Below the pieces are notes generated by a model. It searched no databases and was not told where the DNA came from. It was given only the letters and a program-made list of their open reading frames with translations. This document shows, piece after piece, positions 33,605-45,446 of a stretch of DNA of 64,000 nucleotides. How positions within the stretch are numbered: the stretch's first letter is position 1; the number at the start of each line of letters is the position of its first letter. The stretch spans positions 2,232,001 to 2,296,000 of the forward strand of contig VNKQ01000004.1 in the NCBI GenBank assembly GCA_016508695.1, written 5' to 3'. This DNA is from Hyphodiscus hymeniophilus. Taxonomy: Eukaryota > Ascomycota > Leotiomycetes > Helotiales > Hyphodiscaceae. Made by a program: the position numbers and the translations under genes.

Positions 33605-35756
33605 TGAGAAGCAGATCTTTCTTTATCCTTGAAAATTACTTAGACTCGCCTGCGAGTGTAGTGAGTTCGAGTGCTCGATATATTGATCGAATTCGTTGAT
33701 TGTCGATGATGGCTGTTGGTTTACTTTGAGAAAGACGTGTGTTGGTAAAGAAGTTTGTTTGATGGAGTTCGAGAATGTCTTGGAAGGTTTTATTAAATAG
33801 ATTCGTCCAGCGTAGAAATGAATAGGATCATGAACAATACATGAAAGAAAATAGTCACAATACTATTGTGAATAGCACTGTTTGCTATTGTTCAACGTTG
33901 AGGCCCAAAATCGGGGAGTGACAATAAAGACAATACTAAGCGATGACTGTTCATTATAAGGAATGGATGAGATCCTCTGATAGAAGAGTGAATTGTCATG
34001 AAAGCAAACCTAACTTGAGATGAACAGTTGAAACAAAGACCCCATACAAGAAGAACAAAGCGACCCAGACGGGGTTCTCGATACCAATGCCAGCTTGGGT
34101 TCAGGTGCGATAAGGATGATCGACACCCTATCGTCCCGCCCCAGCGAAATACTTCTGAGTATTCAGAGTTTCGTGTAGGGGTCGTGCAAGGCACACCAAT
34201 GAGCATCTTTCCGAGTCTTGAAACTTCAGACAGGAGCCAGTCAAAGCTCCGAATGAGTTGGGAGGTGAGATGCGTATGCTTAAATGTGCGGTTCCATGCA
34301 GATTCCGTGCCCGCCAACGACTGGCTCTCGACGACAGTTGTGGCGCGAGGAGGCCGACACCAGGCGCGAAAGCCACATTGATTCCAACTGCCAGCGCTTC
34401 TTCAAACTCGTGTGCCGCTGGCCAAAGGCCTTACAGTCACGATTAGACTGTGAGGATATAAGACGATCGTGGGTTTTCAAGAGCATTGTCAAATGACGGG
34501 CATCGCGGTGAGGAAGTATCCGGGCACCCCTGAACGCCGTCGACTCATAAATAGACACATGCCTTGAGCAGTCGTAGAGACAGCCATTCCAAGATTCTTG
34601 CAAATACTTGCTGGTTCCAGATAATGCCCGGCAGTGGAAATGTAGAAAGCAAGGGTAACCGCCATACGTCCAGCAGGTTGAGACGGTCAGCGTGAAGAAT
34701 GAATCATGATCGTAGGCGAATCATGGTGAGTTTCGCAGTACTCGCAAGAGCATCTCGGTTGCTCGCGCCATCTTGCTCGGGCTTGAGGTCTGTGATAGAA
34801 TATGACCGGTGGGGAGCTAACCTTGAAGATTCTGCACGGTCTCAAACTCAATGTTGTTGCCGACGATATTGTTGCGTAATGAGGAGGATGCAAAGGAGAG
34901 GCAATTGCGGAATGTATGTAGACTTGGGCTGCTGGGCATAGGGGCCTAAGTATTAGTAAGGGTACTAGGGTACTTACAGTACCTTACACTCCGTAGAGTA
35001 TGGGAGGACACTACGTGTAGCCGGTACTGAAGCGAGTCTTCCAGTTCAACTGCACCACATACATCCTCACCACCATCACATTGAGGCGACCATCAAAACA
35101 TAGCAACGATATAAACTTTGCTTCGATTGAACGCGTTCAAAAATAATATCTGACTGTCTCTAGCCCCTTGGCGAAGAAGGTTGCCGACAACCAATTAAGC
35201 GCCTCCAGTCGCCAGACATACTCGAGTAACCTTTACTTGCTGATATCCAAGCGCCGGTATGTGCAAACTTCTCCTCGCTCGACCCGATATTTTTCATTTA
35301 TCCCGTATCATTTGACTTTCAGTGAGTTGCAGCAGGAGTCCAAAAGTCTGTGGATAGTTTGTGAACCATTGCATGGGATCCCAATCGCTCATGTTATTTG
35401 AGCGACGGATCTCACACATAAGTAGTTGAAGGAGATTCTCCAGCGACCAAGTTCAGTAGGGCCTGGGAAAGATAATCTTGGTGCAGAACAAGACAGGGTC
35501 CTAGAGCTAAACCATTGAAACTCTGCTAACAATTAAAATCCTGTAATACAATCAATGCCATCTTAGACGCACCTGCTCAGTAGCAGATCTTTCCCGATCA
35601 CGTGTCGTATGTCGTCAAGAGTGGAAGCACCTGCGCCTTACACACACCCACACTACTGTCCTCTTTGTCAGGCAATGCAAGATGATGGCTTTTTCTAGTC
35701 TACTTCGACCATCTCTGAAGTTGAGATTGCAATGCTAATTTGATAATAGATTTTTC
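33605..35756. other. 2.2 kb intergenic, divergent promoters
   Basis: This lies between the LPMO-like and metallo-hydrolase genes. Overlapping ORFs at 33892-34603 occur on both strands and have no domain. No repeats or RNA genes were recognised. Confidence 0.45.
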
Positions 35757-36818
35757 ATGGCGAGTAATACGTTGCCCTCAGCACCCGGGAAGGGCTTCTC
35801 TCTTCCCATCACCAGTTTCATCAGCAGACGTGTGAACTCATCAACATTCATCGTTTGCGAAGATGATAGCTTTGGCGAACAGCCCTACATCTATGTCAAA
35901 GCTTACGAAGATCACCTCCTCATTACCGACACTGGCTGCAATTCTCCCCGTTCCAGTCGGCCTTCTCTCACGTCCCTGAAGGAATACCTCGAGACCTATC
36001 CTGTGCCTCTCAATGACCATCGGCCACTCAATCCTGGCGGGAAAAAGCGATACATCATTGCTTGCTCTCACTGTCATTACGACCACATTCTCGGAATCCC
36101 TCAATTTCATTCAGCGGACCCAATCATCGTAGCCTCGGGTTTTGACAAGTCGTTCATTCTCGAGGATTTGCCAACCCATTCCCTCTGCAAGTACATTAAT
36201 GTGCCTACTCCCCAGTATAGCATCTCACACTGGGCAACTAATATGGAGTACTTCCAACATTCAGGAGTAGCTTTCCGCATTCAATTCCTGCACATCCCAG
36301 GTCACACCCCTTGCTCCTTGGCTTGGTACGATATCGATGAGCACTACCTATACGTCGGTGATACATTTTATGAGCGAAAACGGAGCCCTCCGATCCCGGA
36401 AATCCCGGATGATGCTGGACAGGTACCGGGACTACCAGCCACGCAAGCGGCCATCATTTTCCCCGAGGAAGGTGGCAATTGGATACAATACATGGCATCT
36501 CTCGACTTTCTCCTATCCTTTGTCGTTTTCAAGAATGGCGAATTGAGACGTCGATATGAACGGACTCATGATTCTACACCAAGAGTCAGCGTCGCTTGTG
36601 GTCACCTCACTTACGGTGCCGACGCAGAGACAATGATTCTCGAGGTCAGAGCCTTCTTCAACCGTATCATTGCTGGCAAGGTGCCTGTTTCTGGCAGTGG
36701 CAAGAAAAGAGGTGTGATCCATGACTACTGGCTCGAAGGGGAAGAGTCGAGGTTCAGTGTTATGGCACCTCGCCATTTGGCTGAGGAGGCAAGGGAGCAC
36801 TTCGGTGCAACAGATTAA
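35757..36818 (+). CDS. Metallo-beta-lactamase-fold hydrolase
   Basis: A single exon of 353 residues. It has the zinc-binding order of the superfamily: SHCHYDHI (HxHxDH, about 103-108), PGHTPCS (about 181), the bridging Asp in YVGDTFYE (about 201) and a final CGHLTYG (about 285). A DTGCN strand (about 60) is typical of the first motif region. No signal peptide or extra domain is seen. The fold covers hydrolases of thioesters, lactones and other substrates; the substrate here cannot be read from sequence. It has no clustered pathway partners nearby, although a dehydrogenase lies 5 kb away. Confidence 0.88.
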   Translation: MASNTLPSAPGKGFSLPITSFISRRVNSSTFIVCEDDSFGEQPYIYVKAYEDHLLITDTGCNSPRSSRPSLTSLKEYLETYPVPLNDHRPLNPGGKKRYIIACSHCHYDHILGIPQFHSADPIIVASGFDKSFILEDLPTHSLCKYINVPTPQYSISHWATNMEYFQHSGVAFRIQFLHIPGHTPCSLAWYDIDEHYLYVGDTFYERKRSPPIPEIPDDAGQVPGLPATQAAIIFPEEGGNWIQYMASLDFLLSFVVFKNGELRRRYERTHDSTPRVSVACGHLTYGADAETMILEVRAFFNRIIAGKVPVSGSGKKRGVIHDYWLEGEESRFSVMAPRHLAEEAREHFGATD

Positions 36819-37966
36819 GAAGGGAATATTGAAGCGCGATACAACTCTTGATCTTTTGTTTAGTTCTTCCACCTACCGCTTCTCCAACACAGCGTGGACC
36901 ACTGTATTGAACCTTTCGTCTGCCATCAGTGGAATTGACCTGTTTGGGAACCATAGCTTGCTTTGAACGTGTTAGAATTTCTGTTATTCAACGAATGAAA
37001 ACGTGGATTGGTGAAGAGCTTCCAAAAGGCAATGAACTTTCGTTTCCAGAGCAATTGTGAGAGGCTGACATAATCTCGAGGTGATTGGTATGAAGCCAAT
37101 GACTTACATGATTGCCATTTTCGTCACCGACGTAGAAAAACTTGGAGTAATAAGACAAGGCTGGCCCCTCATTCTGTAGATGATTTCCAGGAGGTACAGC
37201 AACAGTCCTGCAAAATCATAGGGAAGATCTTCGTCAAGCTCATCGAACCAAAGAAACACACGCACTTTCCGTACACCAAGGGCGACGCTTGTGCACCATC
37301 ACAGGGGCCGAACTCTGGCGATAACAGGGTTCGGCATAGGGAGCCAGATCACCTTCCGAAACGCGGTATGCTTCTCAGATGAAAATTTGATAGTGAATAT
37401 TCTGACAGTCTTTACTCTGCAGAGCGAATACAACTGTTGGTGCATATACCCAAAATAGTTATCGAGCCGTAAGACGACCAGCACAAAACGGTCCAAAGGC
37501 TAAGTCTTAATGTCCATAAGCTCCAGGAAGCAACTATGGAGGCGTCAAGGGTGTGGTTCGCTCGACCCGAAATGGATACAACGAAACTTCTTTAAAAGGA
37601 ACTCTTCAAAGTTGCAAGAGGTCAAGAACGATATAAAGCTGAGGAACTTGGTAAGCAGGGGACATGTTACGAATGAACTTCAATTATGACTGACCCATAT
37701 CTTCACTAGGTCCTGGGCCTCAAATTCCTGTTTGGCATGGTGAAAAAGAGGTTGTCATCAAAGACGATGTAACTGACAATGAGGCGGACTACTCATAAAC
37801 TACATGAATGTATAGACGACTGCATGCAATGCCGAAGTAAATGCATATTCAGGATGCACTCGTATATTATATTTCATTAATTCGCAGATTTATGTCACCT
37901 TCTCCCAAAGAAAGGCCGTCAGCATACACACATGATGATTCGTTCCATCATTTTCGTTTTCCCAAT
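36819..37966. other. Intergenic, convergent 3' flanks
   Basis: About 1.15 kb between the stops of the hydrolase (+) and the GH72 gene (-). Only short ORFs without domains are present. Confidence 0.45.
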
Positions 37967-39738
37967 CTAAAGCAAGATAATGCCTGCCCCAGACAAGACC
38001 AACGCCGCAACGTAAGCCACCACACAGAATTTTCCAATTCCCAGCGAAGCGCCAACCGTGACAGCCCCCGCAGAGCCCTTCTTCGCAGTTGTAGTTGTAG
38101 AAGATGAACCGCTACCGCTACCACTTCCAGTTCCAGTCGTGGAGCTAGGTGACGTAGCGCCTGTTGCTGAAGCCAGGAGGCCGGAGCAGGAGCTTGCAGC
38201 GGCTGCCTTGACCGTTTGAGCATTTCCGCCAAAATCGCAGGCTTGAGAGTTGCCTTGTTCTTGAAAGTAGGCATTGAATGCATATGAGAGCTGCTCGGTG
38301 GAGTTGCACATTGAGTATGCACCGTAGTCGCCAGTTGTTGTGTTCTTCGATATTCCTTGGCAGGGTTTGCCCCCATTATAACCGCACACTTGGCTGAAAA
38401 GAGTGCCAATCTCGGTATCCGCAATGCCTGCTTTGGCTGTGCAGGTAAGGCTACTTACCATACAAGCACATATGCCCTCGTTCGGTGTTGGAGGAAGAGC
38501 ATTAGAATTGACTTGCCAGTTGTCGTCTACGGTGGGGCAAGCTTGGAGGGCGGTATTGGTCGGAGTGTAGCTGGCTGCGTTCGTGCTGGTAGGTGTGACA
38601 GAATGGATCTGAGTAGACAATGCATTGAAGTCGGCCAGTGTGCTGACGGAGGTATCGTCTACAGCTGTCACCAAGCCAAAATCGTTGGTATCCTGAAAGT
38701 ACTCGTAAACGATGCCGCCCGAGAAGACAACATCCATTTCGGATCCGTAGAGAGTTCCAACTTCGGTAAACTGTCGTCCAGCTGCCCCACCACCCTGAGT
38801 ATTGCAACCATATTCGGCAAAGAAGACGGGGACTGAGTAATTGGCGAATTCGGCAACACGGTCAATATAGCCTGATTGAACATAACTGGAATCCCCGCAC
38901 CAGGAATAGATGTTGTATCCCCAGAAATCGATTCCATCAGAGACGTTTCCGCAGTTGAAGTAGTTTGCCACATTCAGACGAACAGTGGCATCGTCATCTG
39001 CGGCATAACCGATACCTAATGGACGGTATTTCTTTTCTATAATGTATGCCTTCATGTCGCGCACAGCTGCCTTGACAAATGCTGAAGCTGGTGTGTAGGA
39101 AATGTTGTTCGTGACCTCATTTCCAGCAAAGAACCCAATCACATTTGTGTAGTTGGCCATAGAATCGATGACGGATGTATAGCGAGCGTAAAGTTGGGTA
39201 TCCCATGAGGGGTCGGCTCGATTGATAGACAATGCAGGTTCCGAAAGATCGCTGACCACATAAATACCCGCAGCGTCAAGCAGAGCCATGCATTCGGAGT
39301 GATCTAATGTGGGGTCGAGCGCATATGTTCGGATAACATTGGTTCCCAGCTGTTGCAGATACGGGACATCTCGTTTGCAGGTAGTTGGATTGGCAAGAGG
39401 ATCGGAAAAATCATCTGTTGCAGCAGTAGCAAATCAGCATGAGCTTGAAGATCAGCTGCAATAGAGCTTACCATTGCCAGATGTAGTTCCATTTGAAGAA
39501 ATGCCACCTTGGTATGCAACACCTTTGATGAAGAACTGAGTGCCATTCGTCTTATAGAAGAACTTTTGGCCCTGTGAAGAAGTTAGAAAGGTATGGCCTA
39601 TCTTCGCAAAAGCTCTGGTTTGGGCGTTACCTTGATGACGATCGGATCGAGAGCGGCAGAAACCCCACCAGCGAGAGACAAGGCGATAAGGAAGATGAAC
39701 GAAAGCGCAGCAGACGTGTTCCATGAAGACGCCGCCAT
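37967..39738 (-). CDS. GPI-anchored beta-1,3-glucanosyltransferase (GH72 + CBM43)
   Basis: Exons 39738-39631, 39571-39472 and 39414-37967 encode 551 residues. A signal peptide (about 1-29) precedes the GH72 start (FYKTNGTQFFIKGVAYQGG). The two catalytic glutamates are in GNEVTNN and in FFAEYGC. A Cys-rich CBM43/X8 domain follows (about 375-465; CACMVSSLTC, CGYNGGKPCQGI, CDFGGNAQ). Then comes a Ser/Thr/Gly linker and a hydrophobic C-terminus (VVAYVAALVLSGAGIILL) typical of GPI attachment. It matches the yeast Gas1/Gas2 subgroup with the carbohydrate-binding module and elongates beta-1,3-glucan at the cell wall. An in-frame ATG upstream (39819) would mask the signal peptide, so 39738 is preferred. 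Confidence 0.95.
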
Positions 39739-41317
39739 GGTGGGCAAGATTTTTCGAAACGATTGATGGTTGCGCAGAGCGCAATTGAGAAGAGAGCGAG
39801 CGAGCGAGGTTGAAATCAAGCTCAGCTTACTTTGAGTTTAAGGGAAAGTTGGAAGAAGGAAGGCTGACTGAAGTCCGAAAGATTGGCATTTGGAATGGCG
39901 GCTCTCTCGGCAGGTACGGGACTTTGTACAGAGCCAACCTCCGGGTGGAGGAAGGTGGTTGAGGAAGCATTCTTCTTCAAAGCGCGCCAATGGGTGGAAT
40001 GTCTCCCCCGGAGTGCCCCAGTGCCCCAGCCCTCCTCGTAACAACATCAATACTCGTATTAACAATTTCACAACAACTGTGGATAGCTGCTCCTTGACGA
40101 GATGTGCAACGGGATTGGTTGCGGGGTAGTGAATCCATCGTCATGAGTGGTTGCTCGGCTGCATGATGGACTCGTATCTCTTCCAAGGCTAGATAGATAG
40201 AGCCTGGGATCGGAATCCTGGATCTGCAACCAATAAGTTGCACATGCCACCTTTGACTTCAACACGCGGCCTATGGTCTGTGTCAACTATTTATTAGTTA
40301 GCCGGCTCAGAGGCGATCCAGGACTTCGGCATTACTTTGAGAGCGAGGATTGACGTTGAGAGAAGCTTTGAAGATCCACACGTAGCTAGTACATTGCTGG
40401 GGTAAGGCCTGGTCTGATACCAAAATCAGTGGGGGTTTTGGGTCTATCTATGGCACGCTCAACATTCAATGTAGGAAGCCACTCTTAACAAAAAAAAAGA
40501 TTCAAATTAAATTCGTATACATGCTAAAAGCTGTATCTGGGCTATGAAAAACACCAGGTAGATTTCACCAACCCCCCCATTTCCCCAACTGTCTACCTGG
40601 AGACACGGCGACCCCTTGAGTGCAAGCAAGTTTACGATCAAGTATGACTATCCTGAGCATTGCATGATCTCCTAGCTTTGGATAGTCTAGAAATTGAATA
40701 ACCCAAGGACGATTTTACGAATCCCTTGAGGGTGATCCTCCTCGATGGCGAAAAGTAACGGGCAGGATTATCCGGCTTCTGCTACAGCCTACTGGTACCA
40801 TACCGACAGGACCTCTAATTGTTGACCATTTGAGGTCATTCAGAAAGTCCTGGGCCACCTGCACATCAGCACGATCGGGTCTCTGAGATGTCTGAGCTGG
40901 AATAGCAGACTCATAGTGAATTTGTTATCGCCTTACCGAGATCTTGTGTCTCTCTATCGTTGATCTTTCATTTCGACTCTCCGAGAACGAAATAGAGAAA
41001 AAGAATCCTGTTTTCACAAGACTCCATGAAATCTACACCATCCATCGTACGGGAAGAAAAATGATATCGGAAGTTGTGAGCGTGGAAAATCCTGCATTCA
41101 AGAGGAGGAATGTCTTGAAGATATACATGAGCCATCGCTCCTGGTTGGAGACTAGCCCACGGCCTGAAAATGCAGACGGGCCAGCACATGTCTCGTTCCA
41201 AATGCAGCATAATGGGTTATGGGTTAGAATAATATTGCGAAAACATATCAAATCTGTCTGGGTCATCTCTCATCAAAAATGATCATCTTGATGCGAAGTG
41301 CTTCACTGTGCCAACAC
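39739..41317. other. 1.6 kb intergenic
   Basis: This contains the GH72 promoter and the 3' flank of the dehydrogenase gene. A run of nine A lies near 40490. ORFs at 40944-41282 and on the opposite strand lack domains. Confidence 0.45.
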
Positions 41318-42390
41318 TCAGTAAGATGATGGGTGGATAGAAAGTGTGCCGCCATCAACAAGCACAACGCTTCCATTCAGATATCCACCTGCTCTCGATG
41401 CCATGTAAAGGATCGTGCCAGCCACCTCCTCTTCGTTCCCCATCCGCTGTTGGGGAACGTATTCTTTGGGCATGACCCCTCCCGTTGGCTCGAACTGCTT
41501 GGCAAAGTTCTCTGTGATTTTAGAGAGGAACCCTGCTGTTTTGTCAGTGCCGAAAACTACATCAATAGGGGGAGATAAGGAAGCAGCAACACTTCGACCC
41601 ATTCGAGTGAAAGCTAACAATCGGACAACTCACATCCTGGCGCAATCACATTTGACCGAATATCCCACGGCACAAGAAACGTTGCCATCTGTTTCATGGC
41701 ATGCGTAGTCGCAGCCTTGCTACCATTGTAGATGAAGTCGCTGCCTCGACGAAAGAAAGCCCCTGCGCTGGCGGTAGTGATGATTTGGCTCTTCGGCTTT
41801 GGAGGACTAGCCGCCTCATTGGCTTTGTTTCCTGCGCCGAGAAGTTCTAAGAATGCAAATGTGGTGAGAAGCACGCCTATCGTATTCACTTTGAGAACAG
41901 CAGCGTGATCTTCTACCTGGAGTGTTTCAAAATAGTACCTCCGAACCTCTGCTATGGTAGACTTTTCGTCGGCGACAGGCTCGGGTACTGGTGAAGCCTT
42001 GCCTGCGTTACAGACGAGGAGATTTACTTGTCCACTCTTTTTAGTAACCTCGTCGACAGCATGCTGGAGCTGTTCCTTGGATGTCACATCGCAGAGTATC
42101 GGATGAATGTTCGAGTCAACCTGGCGGGATTTTAGTAGCCGTTCGTGGAGTGGAAGGCGTCGCCATATTTCTGGGTTTGGAGCAGGAATCTGGAGACATA
42201 CCCCTTCTTTGGCGACGGCTTCAAGCTCCGAGATGACTGGTCCCAGAATATAGACAGCGGATGCTCCATTGACGGCTAGGCCTCTGGCTATCATAGATCC
42301 AATTCCAGACCCTCCACCAGTGACTACTGCAACCAACCCCTTGATATCGAACAAATTCTGGGCATTGAGGAGGCTAACAGAGGAAGACAT
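41318..42390 (-). CDS. Short-chain dehydrogenase/reductase
   Basis: Exons 42390-41634 and 41532-41318 give 323 residues. The Rossmann cofactor motif TGGGSGIG is at about 27-34 and the NAG motif (VCNAGKA) at about 128. The catalytic Ser is in TTASAG and the Tyr-Lys pair in YNGSK (about 222-226). The end (GYLNGSVVLVDGG) is that of a classical SDR. The ATG at 42390 (MSSSVSLLNAQNLFDIKG) fits the family better than the in-frame one at 42459. The 101 nt intron splits the Trp after IAPG; reading through would give a stop after five residues. The NAD(P) preference and substrate are not readable. Confidence 0.9.
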
Positions 42391-43941
42391 TTCAGAGAGA
42401 AGCCAACTATGCGGAATACCAAAACGAGTTGAGTGCTTGAATGACCTCAGACAGCTCACGGGAGTCCATCTTTATATCAGCACCAACGTAACAGCGTTGA
42501 ATTGCGCGATATAATTGAATTCCTATTTGAGACCGGCGAGCAAGGCAAGGAAAGGCCACGAAATATCAGAGGTCGCATAAGATGATAGGGTGCTTGACTG
42601 TAGCACTAGCAAATATAAGGAAGGTTGGGTTGAACAATCGCTGAGGCAACAGAGGCCGCGTTTTCGGACCCTTCACTGCTTGGCCTAAGAACCAGAAGCT
42701 CAAGCCTCAACAGCAACAGCACTTGAAATCAGCTCTGAAAAGGCCTTATTATATGAAACAAGGAAACGCACCAATTAACTCCAGAGGAGATAACAGACTC
42801 TACGAAGCATAGTGACTCTTGATGTCGATTTAATACAAGGCGGAGTTTCTACCTTGGTGCAGTGTGGTAGGAAGACTCACTGTTTGATAGTGCTCAGCAG
42901 ATTTCGACCGCAGTACGTACTGAGTACCCGTAACATTTATAGGGCACATCCGGGAGCTCGGAAGCGGAGCTGCTCTTGAATTAAAAACACTCAGCATTAC
43001 CATTATGTCAGGAAGTTTGGAATCTTTTTGATTTCGATTTTGCGGATCAGTGAGGATGTGAGAATATCTTAGGGGTAAGTCTATAATTTGGCTCCGCAGG
43101 CGAGCACCTTTAGGGACGAGAAAATGATATGTTCACGCCAATGTGTACTTAGTGTGATCTCATTGCGCATTTGCTCCCTTCAACTACATCCTGTCGTCAC
43201 TTCGAAGATCTCTCGGGAATTCAGTATCTCAATCAGCCCATGCTTTCAAGGGCCACTTTGAAGGTGCTCTGGATACCTGAGGAATTGCTATCTTGCATTC
43301 ATGAGAGGGGTTTCGATGCGCTGGGATGATGCTTCAACAGAATTCTCACCAGTCTCACAGCAGTCAGCATTCAGCATTCATAAATAGAGCATAAGTCCTC
43401 AAACGCTTCGGCTTACTTTCTTCTAAGGATCTGGAAAGCTTGTCGATGGAGCAATCTCAGACAGAGACCTGGCATCTATTGAAAAGGTGAGAAGTCTACA
43501 GGAAAGCTTCTTTGAGAGCTGCGAGCCTAGATAAATCATAATTATCTAAAGATGAGTCCAGCGTTCCCCTCTCTTGGAGCGATTGGCATAGAAGACAGCA
43601 GATCACCCTAATTGACGGCGATTGCAAGTCGTCCAACAGTCATGTTTTTGGAAATGAATTTATTGATCTATCTACTCTGGTCCATATCAGGAGCCAAACA
43701 CGATCGAAAGGTAATGTAGGGGCACAAAAGAAAATCCTCGCCCAGTCGCTCATCATAATCAAAGATTTGGTCCACTCAGGAACCAAATCGCTCGGTATCA
43801 TCCAAATGCTGGGCCATTGTAGGAACCAAACACGCCGGGTATCATCGCAATGTAATGTAGGGGGCACAAAAGAAAAGCCTTGCCCAGTCGTTCATCCATA
43901 ATCAAACATCTGGTCCATCCTCGAATCATCCAATCTATCAA
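42391..43941. other. 1.55 kb intergenic with a 141 bp-period direct repeat
   Basis: This holds the dehydrogenase promoter and the 3' flank of the Cys-rich gene. The direct repeat at 43711-43918 is listed separately; otherwise no gene is seen. Confidence 0.45.
43711..43918. repeat. Imperfect direct repeat, period about 141 bp
   Basis: About 65 bp starting GTAATGTAGGGG at 43711 recurs at 43852 with a few substitutions and two single-base insertions. Between and around the copies, an AGGAACCAAA...GGTATCAT module also occurs two to three times (about 43690, 43778, 43821). It looks like an old partial tandem duplication just downstream of the Cys-rich gene. Confidence 0.85.
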
Positions 43942-45446
43942 TCAATCTTCCTCAGCACTCACAAATTCGAGTTGCTTGGGATCCAAGTCGGTTCGAAGGA
44001 GGAATGCATCATTTCGGAGATGGAACCGATCATAGTGGTAAAATAAGAAGTCCAAATAACCGTCGCACATCAAGTCCATGACGGTGTGGCATTCGCCACA
44101 AAGCCGCAATGGGCACTCCTCACAGATATAGGTGGCTCTCGTGCAGCACATCATGCAGCGGCGGTTCTTGTCAGACTTCTCATGTTTCTTGTCTGCCTGA
44201 GAAGCATTTGGGTCCTTGACGGTCGTCTCGATCTTGTCGATGAGGATGAAAGATTCTACGGAAAGCATGTTGTCAGCAATTACCCTCTGTAAGAGGGAAC
44301 AAGGCAACGCAGAGCCTTTCAATCAATATACACAACTTACCATGGCGATGCGACATGATCTCGTACTTCTCGCCTCTGCAGTTGTCGCAGATGGAGATCT
44401 TGCCGATGTCAAGCTGGGACCATGGACAATCTCTGCAGAAGTGGATGCCCTGGTACGGTGTCGTATCACGGCCATCGATCTTGCTGGTGGTCGGGGTTCT
44501 AAGAAATATCAGTCTCAATACCACCGTAACACTGCTAATAGAATTGACGTACCTGTCAAGGTCATCGAGGTCGATGGATGGATCCATCAAAGGTCTGTCA
44601 AACAATCTCTGCTGCCGAACAGGATCTACATGATCAGGCAATTTGAAATCAGGACGGCTGATAATGTCCATGTAGACGCTTCGGAATTGGCTCTTAGAAC
44701 CATCGCAATCGGGGCAGCAACGGCCACCAGACGCCGCTTGGGGGAGGTGAAGACGCTCATCGTGAACGCCCCAGTCACAAGGATAGTCACAGAAGCTGCA
44801 ACCAACGGTGGCTGGGGACGAGCCCTCGCCATTCATCGTTTGATCAAGACCACTGGCTTCGGTGGCCTTGCCTTTGCCCTTCTTATCGGCTTTGGCCTTC
44901 TTCTTGGCCTCAGCACGAGCTTTTCCCTTGAGTCGGCCTTTGCCCTTGCCCTTGGCTTCGGGTTCTTCTAAAGTTAGGTGTTAGCCCTTCGATCGCGTCA
45001 CGCGTGTTTACGTCAAAAGTGAAGGGTGGATGATGAATCTGGTTTGGGAAAGCCAAAGACGAGGCAAAGAGATACGTACCAGGCTGAGCAATCTGCGAAA
45101 CCGGGGTATCGGCAGACATGATGACACCAAGAGGAGTTTCCTCCAAAGGAAGGACGGGTGGTTGTTGAGACATCTCGGGAGGGATAGGAGAATCGCTCTT
45201 GGACTTTGACTTTGAGGAAGATGATCGTTCGGAATCGGAAGAATCAGAGGAAGAAGAAGAAGGAGAGCTTGAATCGTCAGGAGCACCTGCAGGCTGTTGC
45301 GAAGGTTGTTGTGGGGGCTGCTGCGAAGGTTGCTGTGTGCTTCTTTGTGGGCGTGGCGGTGGTAAAATCGGAACAGTTTGGTCGCGTTGATTAATTGAGC
45401 GCGATCTCGAAGAGCCTCTAGCTCCCATTGCCGAAGATTCTGCCAT
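43942..45446 (-). CDS. Multi-cysteine, putative zinc-binding protein of unknown family
   Basis: Four exons (45446-45080, 44967-44553, 44498-44341, 44255-43942) encode 417 residues. The N-terminal 120 residues are Gln/Pro/Ser-rich and disordered, followed by a Lys/Gly-rich basic stretch (about 125-150). Three Cys/His clusters follow: CSFCDYPCDWGVH...CCPDC (about 170-205), HFCRDCPW...CDNC (about 265-290) and CMMCC...CEEC...CGECH (about 330-360). The 54 nt intron at 44499-44552 is a multiple of three and stays open if retained. I recall similar Cys-rich proteins as expanded families in Leotiomycetes, but have no function for them. The 5' flank carries a 16 bp minisatellite. Confidence 0.75.
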
